A DNA stretch of 25,910 bases from JBCDJI01 sp964351865 (GCA_964351865.1 CAYGPJ010000044.1:1-25910), one strand, 5' to 3'. Numbered from the stretch's first letter, positions 17,077 to 25,590 are shown. The notes: generated from the sequence alone by a model not told the origin. Program-made: numbers and translations.

Positions 17077-18782
17077 TGTCTGATCGGTTCAGAATCAGTG
17101 CTGGTTGGTTGCTGTGCCTTATTCTGGTCACTGGATGCGGATACAGCGCACCGGACATTTTTCCTTTGTCCGAGATCAGACCCGGTATGAAGGGCACTGT
17201 TTACACGGTGATGCAAGGATCCGAGGTCGTGCCCTTAGAGGCGGAGATACTCGGCATTCTCGAGGGTGGTCTGGGGCCGGGGCGGGATATGATCATTGGT
17301 AAATTGATCGATGAGAAAACGAAATTGACTGGTGCAGTGCACGGGATGAGCGGCAGTCCGTTGATGATTGACGGCAAACTGGTCGGAGCGCTCTCCAGAC
17401 GTTTGGGGGCATTTGAAAAAGACGGGCATTGCGGGTTCACTCCGGCAGCTGACATGCAGGATGTATCCCGCCGGGGGGACGATCACTCAAGCTCAATGCA
17501 GCTTTCCGCAATGGATGCCACTCAGTTTTTGGTTCCGTTGATGGTATCCGGGGGAGCTAACCATTGGCAGAGCCTGGAAGGTCAGATGAAGGAATGGTTT
17601 CCCGGTGCGATCCCTGTTGCTGGCGGGCATACCGGAACTGGGGAAAAAACATTACCTGCACTCAAGGCAGGTTCTCCGCTGGCGGTCGTCTTGATGGATG
17701 GTGATATTTCTATTGCGGGCACCGGCACGGTAACGTGGGTGGAGGGTGATCAGGTGGTTGGGTTCGGGCATCCCATGTTCGGCTTGGGACCGATCGAACT
17801 TCCTATTGCCCCGGCGGAGATTATTACGGTGCTTCCCAGCTATCTGCGCCCGTTTAAAATAGCGAATGCGGGCAAGATCAACGGAACGCTGGATCAGGAT
17901 CGACTTTCAGCAGTGAGCGGAAGGATTGGGCCGATCCCGGAAATGGCGACTTATCAGATCAATCGGAAGCACAATCACGAATCGCGCCCCACGTGGCAAG
18001 GGAGAATGGTGAAGCATCACATGCTGGCACCTCAGTTGATTTCATTATTGGCGGCTAATGCCATGATGGATGCTCAGGACATGAGCGGGGATTTCTCGAT
18101 GCGGGCGACTACCACCGTGAAATTTAAAGGTCTGGATGATTATGTGATGACAGGTTACTACAGTGGCAATCAGATGGATCGGCTGGTGGGTGCGCTTGAT
18201 CAGCTGCTACCACTTTCGAAAGTCATGGGACGCTATGGCAGGCAGATGGAGCTTGAGTCAGTTCGTTTTGATGTGGAGACCGTTGAGAGCCAACATAAGT
18301 GGGTATTGAGTTTGATGGATGTGGAGGATTCTGAGGTAGCCGTGGGAGAGACCTTGCCGCTACTGATTGAAATGTTAAATGAAGCGGGTGAGGTGAAGCG
18401 AATCAGAACCAGTTGGAGTCCACCCGAAGAATTGCGAGGCAAGCGGGTAACGCTGGAATGTGTCAGTGGCTTGAACTTGAATTTTAACCGACAAAATACG
18501 GGCGACGTGCTGGCCGGTGAAAGTCCTCAATCCGCGCTGGAGTTTCTCAAGCTCCGCTTTGAAAATGATCGGCTGTATGTCCGAGGTGTCTTAAATGACA
18601 CTGGTTTATTGAAAGCAGGGCAACTGCAGGTGGGGTTACCGCATGCTATTGACCAGACGGCACGCGGAAATTCATCTTTGAATACCTCGCTTTCATCGGA
18701 TCGCCTGGTCTACGGTCAGCAAAGCATTCCTGTCGAAGGAATGGTTATCGGGATACAAACTCAAACGGTTCAGGTTAAATGA
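17076..18782 (+). CDS. SpoIVB-like S55 peptidase-domain lipoprotein
   Basis: 568 residues. The leader ends in a lipobox VTGC (Cys21), so it is anchored outside the cytoplasmic membrane. GMSGSP (90-95) in TGAVHGMSGSPLMIDGKLVG matches the nucleophile motif of S55 peptidases such as SpoIVB. A second family segment, GTGTVTWVEGDQVVGFGHPMFGLG (about 215-238), carries the conserved His in FGHP. Similar proteins occur in non-sporulating Acidobacteriota and Verrucomicrobiota, where the role is unknown. The region after about 400 looks like beta-sandwich domains with no motif recognised. The ATG overlaps the hemL stop by one base (TGATG), and its own stop overlaps the next start by 4 nt, so translation is coupled. 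Whether it is an active protease or a structural relative cannot be decided here. Confidence 0.82.
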   Translation: MSDRFRISAGWLLCLILVTGCGYSAPDIFPLSEIRPGMKGTVYTVMQGSEVVPLEAEILGILEGGLGPGRDMIIGKLIDEKTKLTGAVHGMSGSPLMIDGKLVGALSRRLGAFEKDGHCGFTPAADMQDVSRRGDDHSSSMQLSAMDATQFLVPLMVSGGANHWQSLEGQMKEWFPGAIPVAGGHTGTGEKTLPALKAGSPLAVVLMDGDISIAGTGTVTWVEGDQVVGFGHPMFGLGPIELPIAPAEIITVLPSYLRPFKIANAGKINGTLDQDRLSAVSGRIGPIPEMATYQINRKHNHESRPTWQGRMVKHHMLAPQLISLLAANAMMDAQDMSGDFSMRATTTVKFKGLDDYVMTGYYSGNQMDRLVGALDQLLPLSKVMGRYGRQMELESVRFDVETVESQHKWVLSLMDVEDSEVAVGETLPLLIEMLNEAGEVKRIRTSWSPPEELRGKRVTLECVSGLNLNFNRQNTGDVLAGESPQSALEFLKLRFENDRLYVRGVLNDTGLLKAGQLQVGLPHAIDQTARGNSSLNTSLSSDRLVYGQQSIPVEGMVIGIQTQTVQVK

Positions 18783-20929
18783 AGAAACAACTCAAGGTTA
18801 GAGCGGGAAAGTTGGTTTTCACTGCGGTGGCGTGGATGGTGATCACGGTGGTGGCTCATGGGGTGCAACCCAAACGAATTATTATTGATGAGGCTGAAGA
18901 TTTTGCTCAGGGGGAAGTGGATTCGGTGGTGCTGAAACAACCGGGATTACTGCAACCGGGGCCGCGACTCGATCTGGCATATGATTTTGAAAATACCTTA
19001 TTGTGGGATGCGGTAGAGCTTGCGGGCACGGGTCATTTAATTATTGGAACCGGACCAGAGGGGAAGGTTTATCAACTGAGTGGAAAAGGTAAGCTGAAAG
19101 AGTTAACGGCTTTTAAAGAAACGGATGTCTATGCCGTAGCCTTGAGTCCCAAGGGAGAAGTGTTCGTGGCCAGTTCTCCGGATGGAAAGGTGTTCAAGTG
19201 GAATGGAAAAGGAGAATTTGAGACGTGGTTTGAGCATGGAGAAAAATATGTCTGGGATATGCGTTTTGATCAGCAAGGTAAGTTGTATCTGGCGACGGGA
19301 CAGACAGGTAAACTGTTTCGAGTGGATGGGAAAAATCAGGGAGAGGTTGTTTTTGATGCGGAGGAGCCACATTTGCGCAGTGTCGTATTGGATCCAGAGG
19401 GAGGATTGATTATTGGGACGACGGGGTCGGCACTCATTTATCATTATCAGGAAGGTCAGGAACCGGTGGTATTGCTGGATGCTTCACGCACTGATATTTC
19501 TGCGGTGGCCGTCAGTGATACGGGTATTATTTACGCCGCCGCCGTGGGAAAAAAACAAACGTCCCCTCAGAAGACCAGCACCGCGATCACGACGGGAGAA
19601 GATGTGCTGGCCGCGGTTCGTGGTTTGGTTTCGGTGAACGGTTCAGATGAATCGACTGCACCCGCAACCCCGGCGCCGCAGCAAGTGAAAAAGCAACCGA
19701 TCTCTAGCGGGAAGTCCACGGTATGCGAAATTTACCGGATCGATCGCAAACGATTCCCACGCGTGATTTACCAGTCGGAAGATGAAATACATTCACTGGC
19801 GTGGGGGCATGGTCGCCTCATCGCTGGTGCTGGCGCGGGAGGGCGATTTTTCGAAATTGAAGATGACGGCCAGCAGGCATTGCTTGGCCAGATTCAATCC
19901 AAACAGGTCACTACGATGTTGGCAGCGAAACAGGGTTTTATTTTGCTTGGAAGTAACTGGGGCAAAGTGGTGCGCATGTCGTTGCAGGAGAACGAAGCAG
20001 GAAGCTATACCTCTAAAGTCATTGATTCCGGTTTGTTTGCTGAGTGGGGACGCTTGAAGGTGTATGGGGAGGGGAAGTGGTCAGTCCGCACCAGATCTGG
20101 AAACACGGCTGATCCCGATAAGTCCTGGTATCCTTGGCAATTTGTTAAAGGAGGCAAATCGGTCAGTCCACGCGCGCGGTATTTTCAGTTTGAGATCAAT
20201 TTGGATGCAGGCGTGGTGGAAAGGGTCGACTTTACTTATCAGCCGCAGAATCAGGAACCTGTTATCAAAGTGGTCAAGGTATTGGAACCGAATCAGGGGT
20301 TTATATCCATGCAGGCACCGCCTGCCGCACCCAAAATTCAGACAGCTAGCCAGTTGATGAATACTCAGTCGGGCAGTTCGGCTTCAGTCGTGCGCTACCG
20401 TCCGGTCACTGATGCGGGTTTAAGAACGATTGCCTGGGATGCTGCGGATCCCAACGGTGATCAACTGCGGTATGATTTAAAGATTCGGCGCGAGGGCGGA
20501 GAGTGGGAAATGTTGGCTTCAGATATTGAGGATACCGTTTTCAGTTGGGATACCCGAGGTTGGCCGGATGGTGTGTATTACGTGGAGGTGCAGGCCAGTG
20601 ATCACATAGATAACGGAGGAGGGGAAGAATTAACCGGAACCAAGACCAGTGAGGCCTGGAGAATTGATCACACCTCACCCGAAATCACTCTGACCAAACG
20701 TTCGCCGCAGGCCATCCAGATACAAGTCACGGATACCGGTGGCGTGCTGGAGGCTGTGGCGGTGTCGATGGACGGGCAATCCTACCGCATCAGCATTCCT
20801 GAAGACGGAATACTTGATTCCGAAAGTGAAGTCTTTAGTTTGGAGAGAAAACCAGACAGTCCGCTTTATATCCGTGCTAAAGATGAGAATGGCAATGTAT
20901 CCGGACTGCACATCCCCGCAGAAAAATGA
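18779..20929 (+). CDS. Exported beta-propeller protein with C-terminal fibronectin-like domain
   Basis: 716 residues with a signal peptide (about 1-28). From about 60 to 430 repeated blade-like units occur, each with a hydrophobic strand, a Gly-rich turn and a strand ending in Lys/Val-Phe: TGHLIIGTGPEGKVYQL, KGEVFVASSPDGKVFKW, QGKLYLATGQTGKLFRV, EGGLIIGTTGSALIYHY. This is typical of NHL/YVTN/WD-like seven-bladed propellers. A low-complexity linker (about 260-315, Thr/Pro/Gln-rich) interrupts the propeller. The segment about 540-640 reads like a fibronectin type III or Ig-like domain (TIAWDAADPNGDQLRYDLKI, WDTRGWPDGVYYVEVQASD). No catalytic residues are recognised. It is translationally coupled to the S55 lipoprotein upstream and the beta-helix protein downstream (ATGA overlaps), suggesting a shared extracytoplasmic complex. 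Confidence 0.75.
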   Translation: MKKQLKVRAGKLVFTAVAWMVITVVAHGVQPKRIIIDEAEDFAQGEVDSVVLKQPGLLQPGPRLDLAYDFENTLLWDAVELAGTGHLIIGTGPEGKVYQLSGKGKLKELTAFKETDVYAVALSPKGEVFVASSPDGKVFKWNGKGEFETWFEHGEKYVWDMRFDQQGKLYLATGQTGKLFRVDGKNQGEVVFDAEEPHLRSVVLDPEGGLIIGTTGSALIYHYQEGQEPVVLLDASRTDISAVAVSDTGIIYAAAVGKKQTSPQKTSTAITTGEDVLAAVRGLVSVNGSDESTAPATPAPQQVKKQPISSGKSTVCEIYRIDRKRFPRVIYQSEDEIHSLAWGHGRLIAGAGAGGRFFEIEDDGQQALLGQIQSKQVTTMLAAKQGFILLGSNWGKVVRMSLQENEAGSYTSKVIDSGLFAEWGRLKVYGEGKWSVRTRSGNTADPDKSWYPWQFVKGGKSVSPRARYFQFEINLDAGVVERVDFTYQPQNQEPVIKVVKVLEPNQGFISMQAPPAAPKIQTASQLMNTQSGSSASVVRYRPVTDAGLRTIAWDAADPNGDQLRYDLKIRREGGEWEMLASDIEDTVFSWDTRGWPDGVYYVEVQASDHIDNGGGEELTGTKTSEAWRIDHTSPEITLTKRSPQAIQIQVTDTGGVLEAVAVSMDGQSYRISIPEDGILDSESEVFSLERKPDSPLYIRAKDENGNVSGLHIPAEK

Positions 20930-21597
20930 GCGCACCCGAATATACCGAGTTTTTTAATACCGAAGCTTTTACGCAGCGTGACATTTTCAGGTCTGGCGAA
21001 GCGGTCTGGCAGGTGCTGCCGCGAATCAGGCATTATTTGCAGACACTCAGCCTAAATGAAAATCATGCTGAAATGATGGGCCACTCGGTCATCAACGGAC
21101 CGGTATTTATCGGGAAGGGGTCGCAAATAGATCCGGGTGTGTACATCGAAGGACCGGCATGGATTGGTGAAAATGTGCATATCCGTCAGGGAGCCTATCT
21201 ACGTGGCAATGTGATGGTGGGGGATGGTTCCGTGCTGGGAAATAGCTGTGAGTTTAAAAACTGCCTGTTGTTGAATAAAGTGCAGGTTCCCCATTTTTCT
21301 TATGTGGGCGACTCGATTCTGGGGACTAACTGCCATTTGGGGGCTGGTGTCATTTGTTCGAATTTGCGCACTGACCAGTCGGAAATCATCATCGAATGGG
21401 GGGGGGAGCGCTTTCCTACCGGATTGCGCAAGCTTGGGGTCATTGCCGGAGACGATGTCGAGGTGGGGTGTCAATCAGTGTTGAACCCCGGCAGTGTGCT
21501 GGGCAAGTCCAGTTGGCTACACCCCGGAGTGATTTGGGCTGGATCATGCCCCCCGGAAAGTCGTGTGATTAACCGCAATGTCCAGAAGTGGCGTTGA
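20926..21597 (+). CDS. Left-handed beta-helix (hexapeptide repeat) acyltransferase-like protein
   Basis: 223 residues, no signal peptide. An N-terminal helical segment (about 1-50) precedes hexapeptide repeats from about 55 to 205: VINGPVFIGKGSQIDPGVYIEG, AWIGENVHIRQGAYLRGNVMVGDGSVLG, then VIAGDDVEVGCQSVLNPGSVLG. The layout resembles the C-terminal domain of GlmU-type and sugar-1-phosphate nucleotidylyltransferase proteins, but no nucleotidyltransferase domain is present, so this is a stand-alone LbH domain. Family members transfer acetyl or other acyl groups to (amino)sugars. The ATG overlaps the propeller gene by 4 nt. It ends the hemL operon; no strong terminator hairpin follows within 60 nt. 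Confidence 0.85.
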   Translation: MSAPEYTEFFNTEAFTQRDIFRSGEAVWQVLPRIRHYLQTLSLNENHAEMMGHSVINGPVFIGKGSQIDPGVYIEGPAWIGENVHIRQGAYLRGNVMVGDGSVLGNSCEFKNCLLLNKVQVPHFSYVGDSILGTNCHLGAGVICSNLRTDQSEIIIEWGGERFPTGLRKLGVIAGDDVEVGCQSVLNPGSVLGKSSWLHPGVIWAGSCPPESRVINRNVQKWR

Positions 21598-21710
21598 TTT
21601 GAAACTTAAAACTTAAAACTTTAAACGATTATAAAATCCAATAGCTCCAGCATCAACTTACGTCAGAGCTTACGCGCATAAAAAACATGCTGGAATTAAA
21701 AATTTTTAAC

Positions 21711-21736
21711 CACGAAGGGGCACGAATATACACGAA
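21711..21736. repeat. 10-bp-periodic intergenic word (CACGAA x3)
   Basis: The 286-nt gap 21598-21883 has no gene. CACGAA recurs at exactly 10-bp steps at 21711, 21721 and 21731, preceded by TTAAC. Nearby are a tandem ACTTAAA-like run (21603-21624) and a TCCAGCAT/ATGCTGGA pair (21646-21653 and 21687-21694) with a 33-nt loop. A second 10-bp-periodic word lies at 25560-25586. Such words recur in many environmental bacterial genomes and usually remain unannotated. Confidence 0.55.
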
Positions 21737-21823
21737 TAGGAAGTTCCATATGGAGTGAGGTTGATTTCGCTTGAAGCTGTAATCGTTGGCGCTGAATGTA
21801 AGAGGCATTCTTTACTTAAATTT

Positions 21824-21865
21824 CTTACTTTAAGGTAAAAAATAAAACCTTTACATAAAAGTAAG
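21824..21865. promoter_or_regulatory. Candidate VapBC autoregulation operator
   Basis: CTTACTTTAAGGT (21824-21836) faces ACCTTTACATAAAAGTAAG (21847-21865), giving nested inverted arms CTTACTTT/AAAGTAAG and AAGGT/ACCTT around an A-rich centre. It ends 18 nt before the antitoxin ATG. AbrB-type antitoxins bind such dyads with their toxin to repress their own operon. A further half-site-like TTTACTTAAA is at 21811-21820. Confidence 0.55.
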
Positions 21866-21883
21866 GAATATTAAGTTGAATTG

Positions 21884-22126
21884 ATGATTACTACGATCAG
21901 TTCTAAGGGGCAGATTACTCTGCCTGTGAAATTGCGTAAACGCTTGGGGCTCAAGCCGGGAATGAAACTGGAGTTCGACGAAACCGGCGATTATCTGATC
22001 GCTCGTCCGGCATTTGATGCAGCTGAGATGGAAGAGGTATTTGGTTGTTCTCGAAATTCCTCTGCGGGTCAGAATACGGCACAGATGTTGAAAGATCAGC
22101 GCGGTTATGACCGTTCTGAGCTGTGA
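21884..22126 (+). CDS. vapB: AbrB/SpoVT-type antitoxin (VapB)
   Basis: 80 residues from the ATG at 21884 (a TTG one codon earlier is less likely). The N-terminal 45 residues are a swapped-hairpin AbrB DNA-binding domain: ITTISSKGQITLPVKLRKRLGLKPGMKLEF. The C-terminal tail (about 48-80) would neutralise the toxin. Antitoxins of this kind bind DNA as dimers and repress their own operon; a dyad lies directly upstream. It overlaps the PIN-domain gene by 4 nt (GTGA), the standard arrangement of a VapBC module. No good Shine-Dalgarno site sits at the usual distance (AAGGA is about 17 nt away). Confidence 0.9.
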   Translation: MITTISSKGQITLPVKLRKRLGLKPGMKLEFDETGDYLIARPAFDAAEMEEVFGCSRNSSAGQNTAQMLKDQRGYDRSEL

Positions 22127-22530
22127 AGATCGCGGTAGATAGCTCGGTGATCCTTTCCATTTTCAACGGAGAGGAGCGAGGACGGCATTGGTTGCATACA
22201 CTGATCCAGCGCAGGAAATCGTCTAAACTGGTGGTGTGCGATTTGGTGGTGGCTGAAATACGACCTGCTCTGGATTCGGAGCGACAGCTATCTGCTCAGT
22301 TAGCTAAATTGGGCATCGAGTTCAGTGCCTGTAATTTAACGACCGCCAGTAAAGCCGGGGAAATACATCGCATGTATCGTCAAAAAGGAGGTAATCGGTT
22401 AAGAGCGTTGCCAGATTTTTTGATCGGGGCGCATGCTCAACTTCAGGCCGACGCACTCGCGACGGATGATGCGGGATTCATGCGGAAATATTTTTCGGGT
22501 CTGGAATTGATACCCGCGTTGGAAGATTAA
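22123..22530 (+). CDS. vapC: PIN-domain ribonuclease toxin (VapC)
   Basis: 135 residues starting with GTG inside the antitoxin stop (GTGA overlap). The PIN acidic residues are present: D6 in IAVDSSVIL, E45 in VVAEI, D98 in LPDFLIGAHA and D115/D116 in ATDDAGF. VapC toxins are Mg-dependent endonucleases that cut tRNA or rRNA when freed from VapB; the target of this one is unknown. All four acidic positions are intact and the frame is unbroken, so the toxin looks functional. The pair sits between the hemL operon and rapA, flanked by repeat-rich intergenic DNA, as mobile toxin-antitoxin modules often do. Confidence 0.92.
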   Translation: MKIAVDSSVILSIFNGEERGRHWLHTLIQRRKSSKLVVCDLVVAEIRPALDSERQLSAQLAKLGIEFSACNLTTASKAGEIHRMYRQKGGNRLRALPDFLIGAHAQLQADALATDDAGFMRKYFSGLELIPALED

Positions 22531-22579
22531 GGTTTATACAGTTTTCAGTTTCCATTTTGGCCCTAGGGTCTGATCCCGA

Positions 22580-25534
22580 ATGAGTGAGTTTGAGTTTGTA
22601 AAAGGCCAGCGGTGGATGAGTGAGGCGGAGCCGGAGATGGGGCTGGGCCTGGTGGTGGAATGTGAATTCCGTCGCGTACAGGTGCTGTTTCCTTCGACAG
22701 GTGAGACGCGTCTTTACTCCGCCGAAAATGCGCCACTCAAGCGCGTGCAGTTCCAGCCGGGAGATAAAATCGAGACGCACGACGGTCTCTCGCTGAGTAT
22801 TGACCGTATCGAAACGCGCGAAGGCATTTTTCATTATCGCTGCGACGGAGGAACCGTGACGGTGCCCGAGATGGATCTGGCGGATACCATTAAGCTGGGC
22901 AGTGCGGATCGCCGTCTGTTGGATGGCCGGGTTGACAGTTCGCACCTCTTTGATTTGCGTCAACAGGCTTGGCTGTATCAGAGTCGGGTGCAGCAGCATC
23001 CGGCCTATGGCTACATGGGTGCGCGGATGGATCTGATTCCGCATCAGCTTTACATTGCGCAGGAAGTGGCCTCCCGCGCGGTGCCGCGCGTCTTGCTGGC
23101 AGATGAAGTGGGGTTGGGCAAAACCATTGAGGCCTGTTTGATTCTACACCGGTTGATGGTGAATGGTCGTGCCGGGCGGGTGCTGATTCTGGTGCCGGAG
23201 CCGCTGGTGCATCAGTGGTTCGTGGAATTGCTACGGCGCTTTAACCTGACCTGCGCGATTTACGATGAAGCGCGTTGTGCCAGTATTCAGGCGGGGGGGG
23301 CTGCTGAGCGCGATCTTGAGCACGATGGTGAAGGCGATACTGACGGCGGGGCCAACCCGTTTCTGGAAGAACATCTGATTCTGACCAGTTTGGATTTGTT
23401 TAAGAAAAACCCACAGCGACTGGAGCAGGCACTGGCTGCTGACTGGGGAATGGTGATTGTGGATGAGGTGCATCACCTCAAATGGACGCAAGATGAGCCG
23501 AGTTGGGAATATCAGACCGTCGAGGCTTTGAGTCGATTGACGCGTGGCTTGCTGTTGTTGACCGGAACACCGGAGCAGTTTGGCGAAGAGGGGCATTTTG
23601 CACGACTGCGTCTGCTGGATCCCGATCGGTTCCACGACTATCAGCAATTTTGCAAAGAAACCGAGGGCTACCACCAAACGGCTGCGGTGGTGGATAAGCT
23701 GATTCTGGATCAAGCATTGGAAGCTGAGGACGCCAAGGTCATGCGACAACTCTTTGCAGGCGTCGCCCGACTGGAACAGCGGGTGGATGAGTTAGTGTCA
23801 GGCAAATTGTCCCAGGCAAAGTCGGCAGCCGTGCGACAGGAATTGATCGATGATCTGCTGGATCGTCACGGCACGGGGCGAGTCGTCTTTCGTAATACCC
23901 GCTCGGCCATTTCCGGATTCCCTGCGCGGCGGGTGCATGGCATTCCCTTACGTGCCGCTCAAACGGTGAATGACGACACCGATTATGCGGCTTTAGCGGC
24001 GGATGAGATGAGGTATGAGTTCCGCGATGCACTGATGGAAGCAGATGAAGAATGTTTCGTGCTGCGTCCGGACACCATCGGGCCCAAGGATCCCCGTATC
24101 GATTGGTTGGTGAAGTTTCTTAAAAAATATCCTGACGAAAAAGTGTTATTGATCTGCCGTTACCGCGAGCGGGCCTGCGCGATTCATGAAGCATTGCTCA
24201 AGCGGTTAAATATCAAAATGACCGCATTCCATGAAGAGCTGACCTTGTTGCAGCGCGATCGCAATGCGGCGTGGTTTGCCGAGACAGGCGGGGCGCAGTT
24301 GTTGATTTGTTCGGAGATCGGCAGTGAAGGGAGAAACTTTCAATTCGCTCACCATCTGGTGTTGTTTGATCTGCCGGTGGATCCGGAGTTGTTGGAACAG
24401 CGCATCGGACGACTGGACCGGATCGGGCAGCAGTCGGAGATACAACTGCATGTGCCCTATTTCAAGGGCAGCGGGGGCGAGATCCTGTTCCGCTGGTTTC
24501 ATGAGGGGCTGGATGCGTTTGAGCATTCGGTGCAGGGCGGAGCCTTATTTCTGGAAAGCTTTGGCGCACGTGTACAGTCGCTGTTGCTGAACCCCAAAGA
24601 AAAAGCAACGTCGGCCGATCTCAAGCAACTGATTCAGGAGACGCGCGAGTTCCGGCAGGAACTGACGGTTCGTTTGGAGGCGGGACGCGATCGGTTGTTG
24701 GAACGCCATTCCTTTCAACCGGAAAAAGCGGAGCACCTGATTGCGGCGATTCGTGAATGGGATACCGCTGATGCGCTGGAGACCTTTATGACCGGGGCGC
24801 TCGATCACTATGGAGTTCATATCGAAGAGCTGAGTCAACGGCGTTGGCTGCTGACCAAGGGGCACTTACTCAATGATGAATTAGCCGTCATTCCAGACGA
24901 AGGAAAAATGGTCACACTCGATCGGCGGCAGGCACTCCAGCGGGATGATGTGGAGTTTCTCACCTGGGATCATCCACTGACAGGCTCGGTGCTGGATTTT
25001 CTGCTGTGTTCTGAGACCGGCAATGCCGCTTTTGTAGAAATCACCGCGGGTAATGGCGCGGAGCGAGGGTTGTATGTGGAACTGGTTTACGTGCTGGAAG
25101 GCACCTGCCCACCACAGTTTAATATCAAACGCTACCTGCCGACGCTACCGATTCAGGTCGTCTGCGATGCTCAGGGAAAAGCGGCTACATACGAAGCGGT
25201 GCAGGCCCTGGCTCTCGTTTCTAAGCAGGATCTGCCGCAGCACGTGCTGAGTGCCAATGTCGAGGTGCTCAAGCCTTTGCTTCAAACCATTAAGCAAGCA
25301 GCCGAAACACTGGCGCAAGCTAAAGCCGTCGAAGCCCGCAAAAAAGCGACGAGTGAAGTGCGAAACTTTTTCGAAAAAGAACAGGATCGGCTCAAAGAAT
25401 TGCGCAGTCGTAATGGTCTGGTCAGCGAAGTGGAATTGAAGTTACTGGCAGAAGAGGGCCAAGTGCTGACGCAAGCGATCGAGAGCAGTCAGTTAAGACT
25501 GGATGCCATTCGGTTGTTCCGCGTCAAAGCCTGA
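22580..25534 (+). CDS. rapA: RNA polymerase-associated Swi2/Snf2 ATPase RapA (HepA)
   Basis: 984 residues, close to the E. coli protein (968). RapA binds RNA polymerase and uses ATP to help recycle it after transcription. The N-terminal Tudor-like part has GQRWMSEAEPEMGLGLVV (9-26). The helicase core follows: IPHQLYIA (153-160), Walker A LLADEVGLGKTIEA (172-185), DEVH (295-298, where the family normally has DEAH), and TGTPEQ (328-333). The second RecA lobe shows LICSEIGSEGRNFQFAHHLV and motif VI QRIGRLDRIGQ. An acidic, Gly-rich stretch (about 238-260) lies in lobe 1. The C-terminus ends in a charged, probably coiled helical region (about 895-960). It begins 49 nt after vapC and is probably a separate unit. 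Confidence 0.95.
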   Translation: MSEFEFVKGQRWMSEAEPEMGLGLVVECEFRRVQVLFPSTGETRLYSAENAPLKRVQFQPGDKIETHDGLSLSIDRIETREGIFHYRCDGGTVTVPEMDLADTIKLGSADRRLLDGRVDSSHLFDLRQQAWLYQSRVQQHPAYGYMGARMDLIPHQLYIAQEVASRAVPRVLLADEVGLGKTIEACLILHRLMVNGRAGRVLILVPEPLVHQWFVELLRRFNLTCAIYDEARCASIQAGGAAERDLEHDGEGDTDGGANPFLEEHLILTSLDLFKKNPQRLEQALAADWGMVIVDEVHHLKWTQDEPSWEYQTVEALSRLTRGLLLLTGTPEQFGEEGHFARLRLLDPDRFHDYQQFCKETEGYHQTAAVVDKLILDQALEAEDAKVMRQLFAGVARLEQRVDELVSGKLSQAKSAAVRQELIDDLLDRHGTGRVVFRNTRSAISGFPARRVHGIPLRAAQTVNDDTDYAALAADEMRYEFRDALMEADEECFVLRPDTIGPKDPRIDWLVKFLKKYPDEKVLLICRYRERACAIHEALLKRLNIKMTAFHEELTLLQRDRNAAWFAETGGAQLLICSEIGSEGRNFQFAHHLVLFDLPVDPELLEQRIGRLDRIGQQSEIQLHVPYFKGSGGEILFRWFHEGLDAFEHSVQGGALFLESFGARVQSLLLNPKEKATSADLKQLIQETREFRQELTVRLEAGRDRLLERHSFQPEKAEHLIAAIREWDTADALETFMTGALDHYGVHIEELSQRRWLLTKGHLLNDELAVIPDEGKMVTLDRRQALQRDDVEFLTWDHPLTGSVLDFLLCSETGNAAFVEITAGNGAERGLYVELVYVLEGTCPPQFNIKRYLPTLPIQVVCDAQGKAATYEAVQALALVSKQDLPQHVLSANVEVLKPLLQTIKQAAETLAQAKAVEARKKATSEVRNFFEKEQDRLKELRSRNGLVSEVELKLLAEEGQVLTQAIESSQLRLDAIRLFRVKA

Positions 25535-25555
25535 CCTGAAGGGGAACGGGGAACG

Positions 25556-25590
25556 AACCGCAAATTCACGCTAATGGTTGCTAATATTCG
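25556..25590. repeat. 10-bp-periodic intergenic word (GCWAAT x3)
   Basis: After AACC, GCAAAT, GCTAAT and GCTAAT begin at 25560, 25570 and 25580, exactly 10 bp apart, about 25 nt after the rapA stop. It differs in sequence but not in pattern from the CACGAA word at 21711-21736. No coding potential is seen from 25535 to about 25666. Confidence 0.5.

Noticed and set aside
22478..23044. 188-codon minus-strand frame overlapping vapC and rapA
   Set aside because: It crosses two well-supported plus-strand genes and has no recognisable domain.
23281..23345. Run of G and frame-change risk in rapA near 23294-23301
   Set aside because: The frame continues through the G8 tract into intact helicase motifs, so no frameshift is needed.
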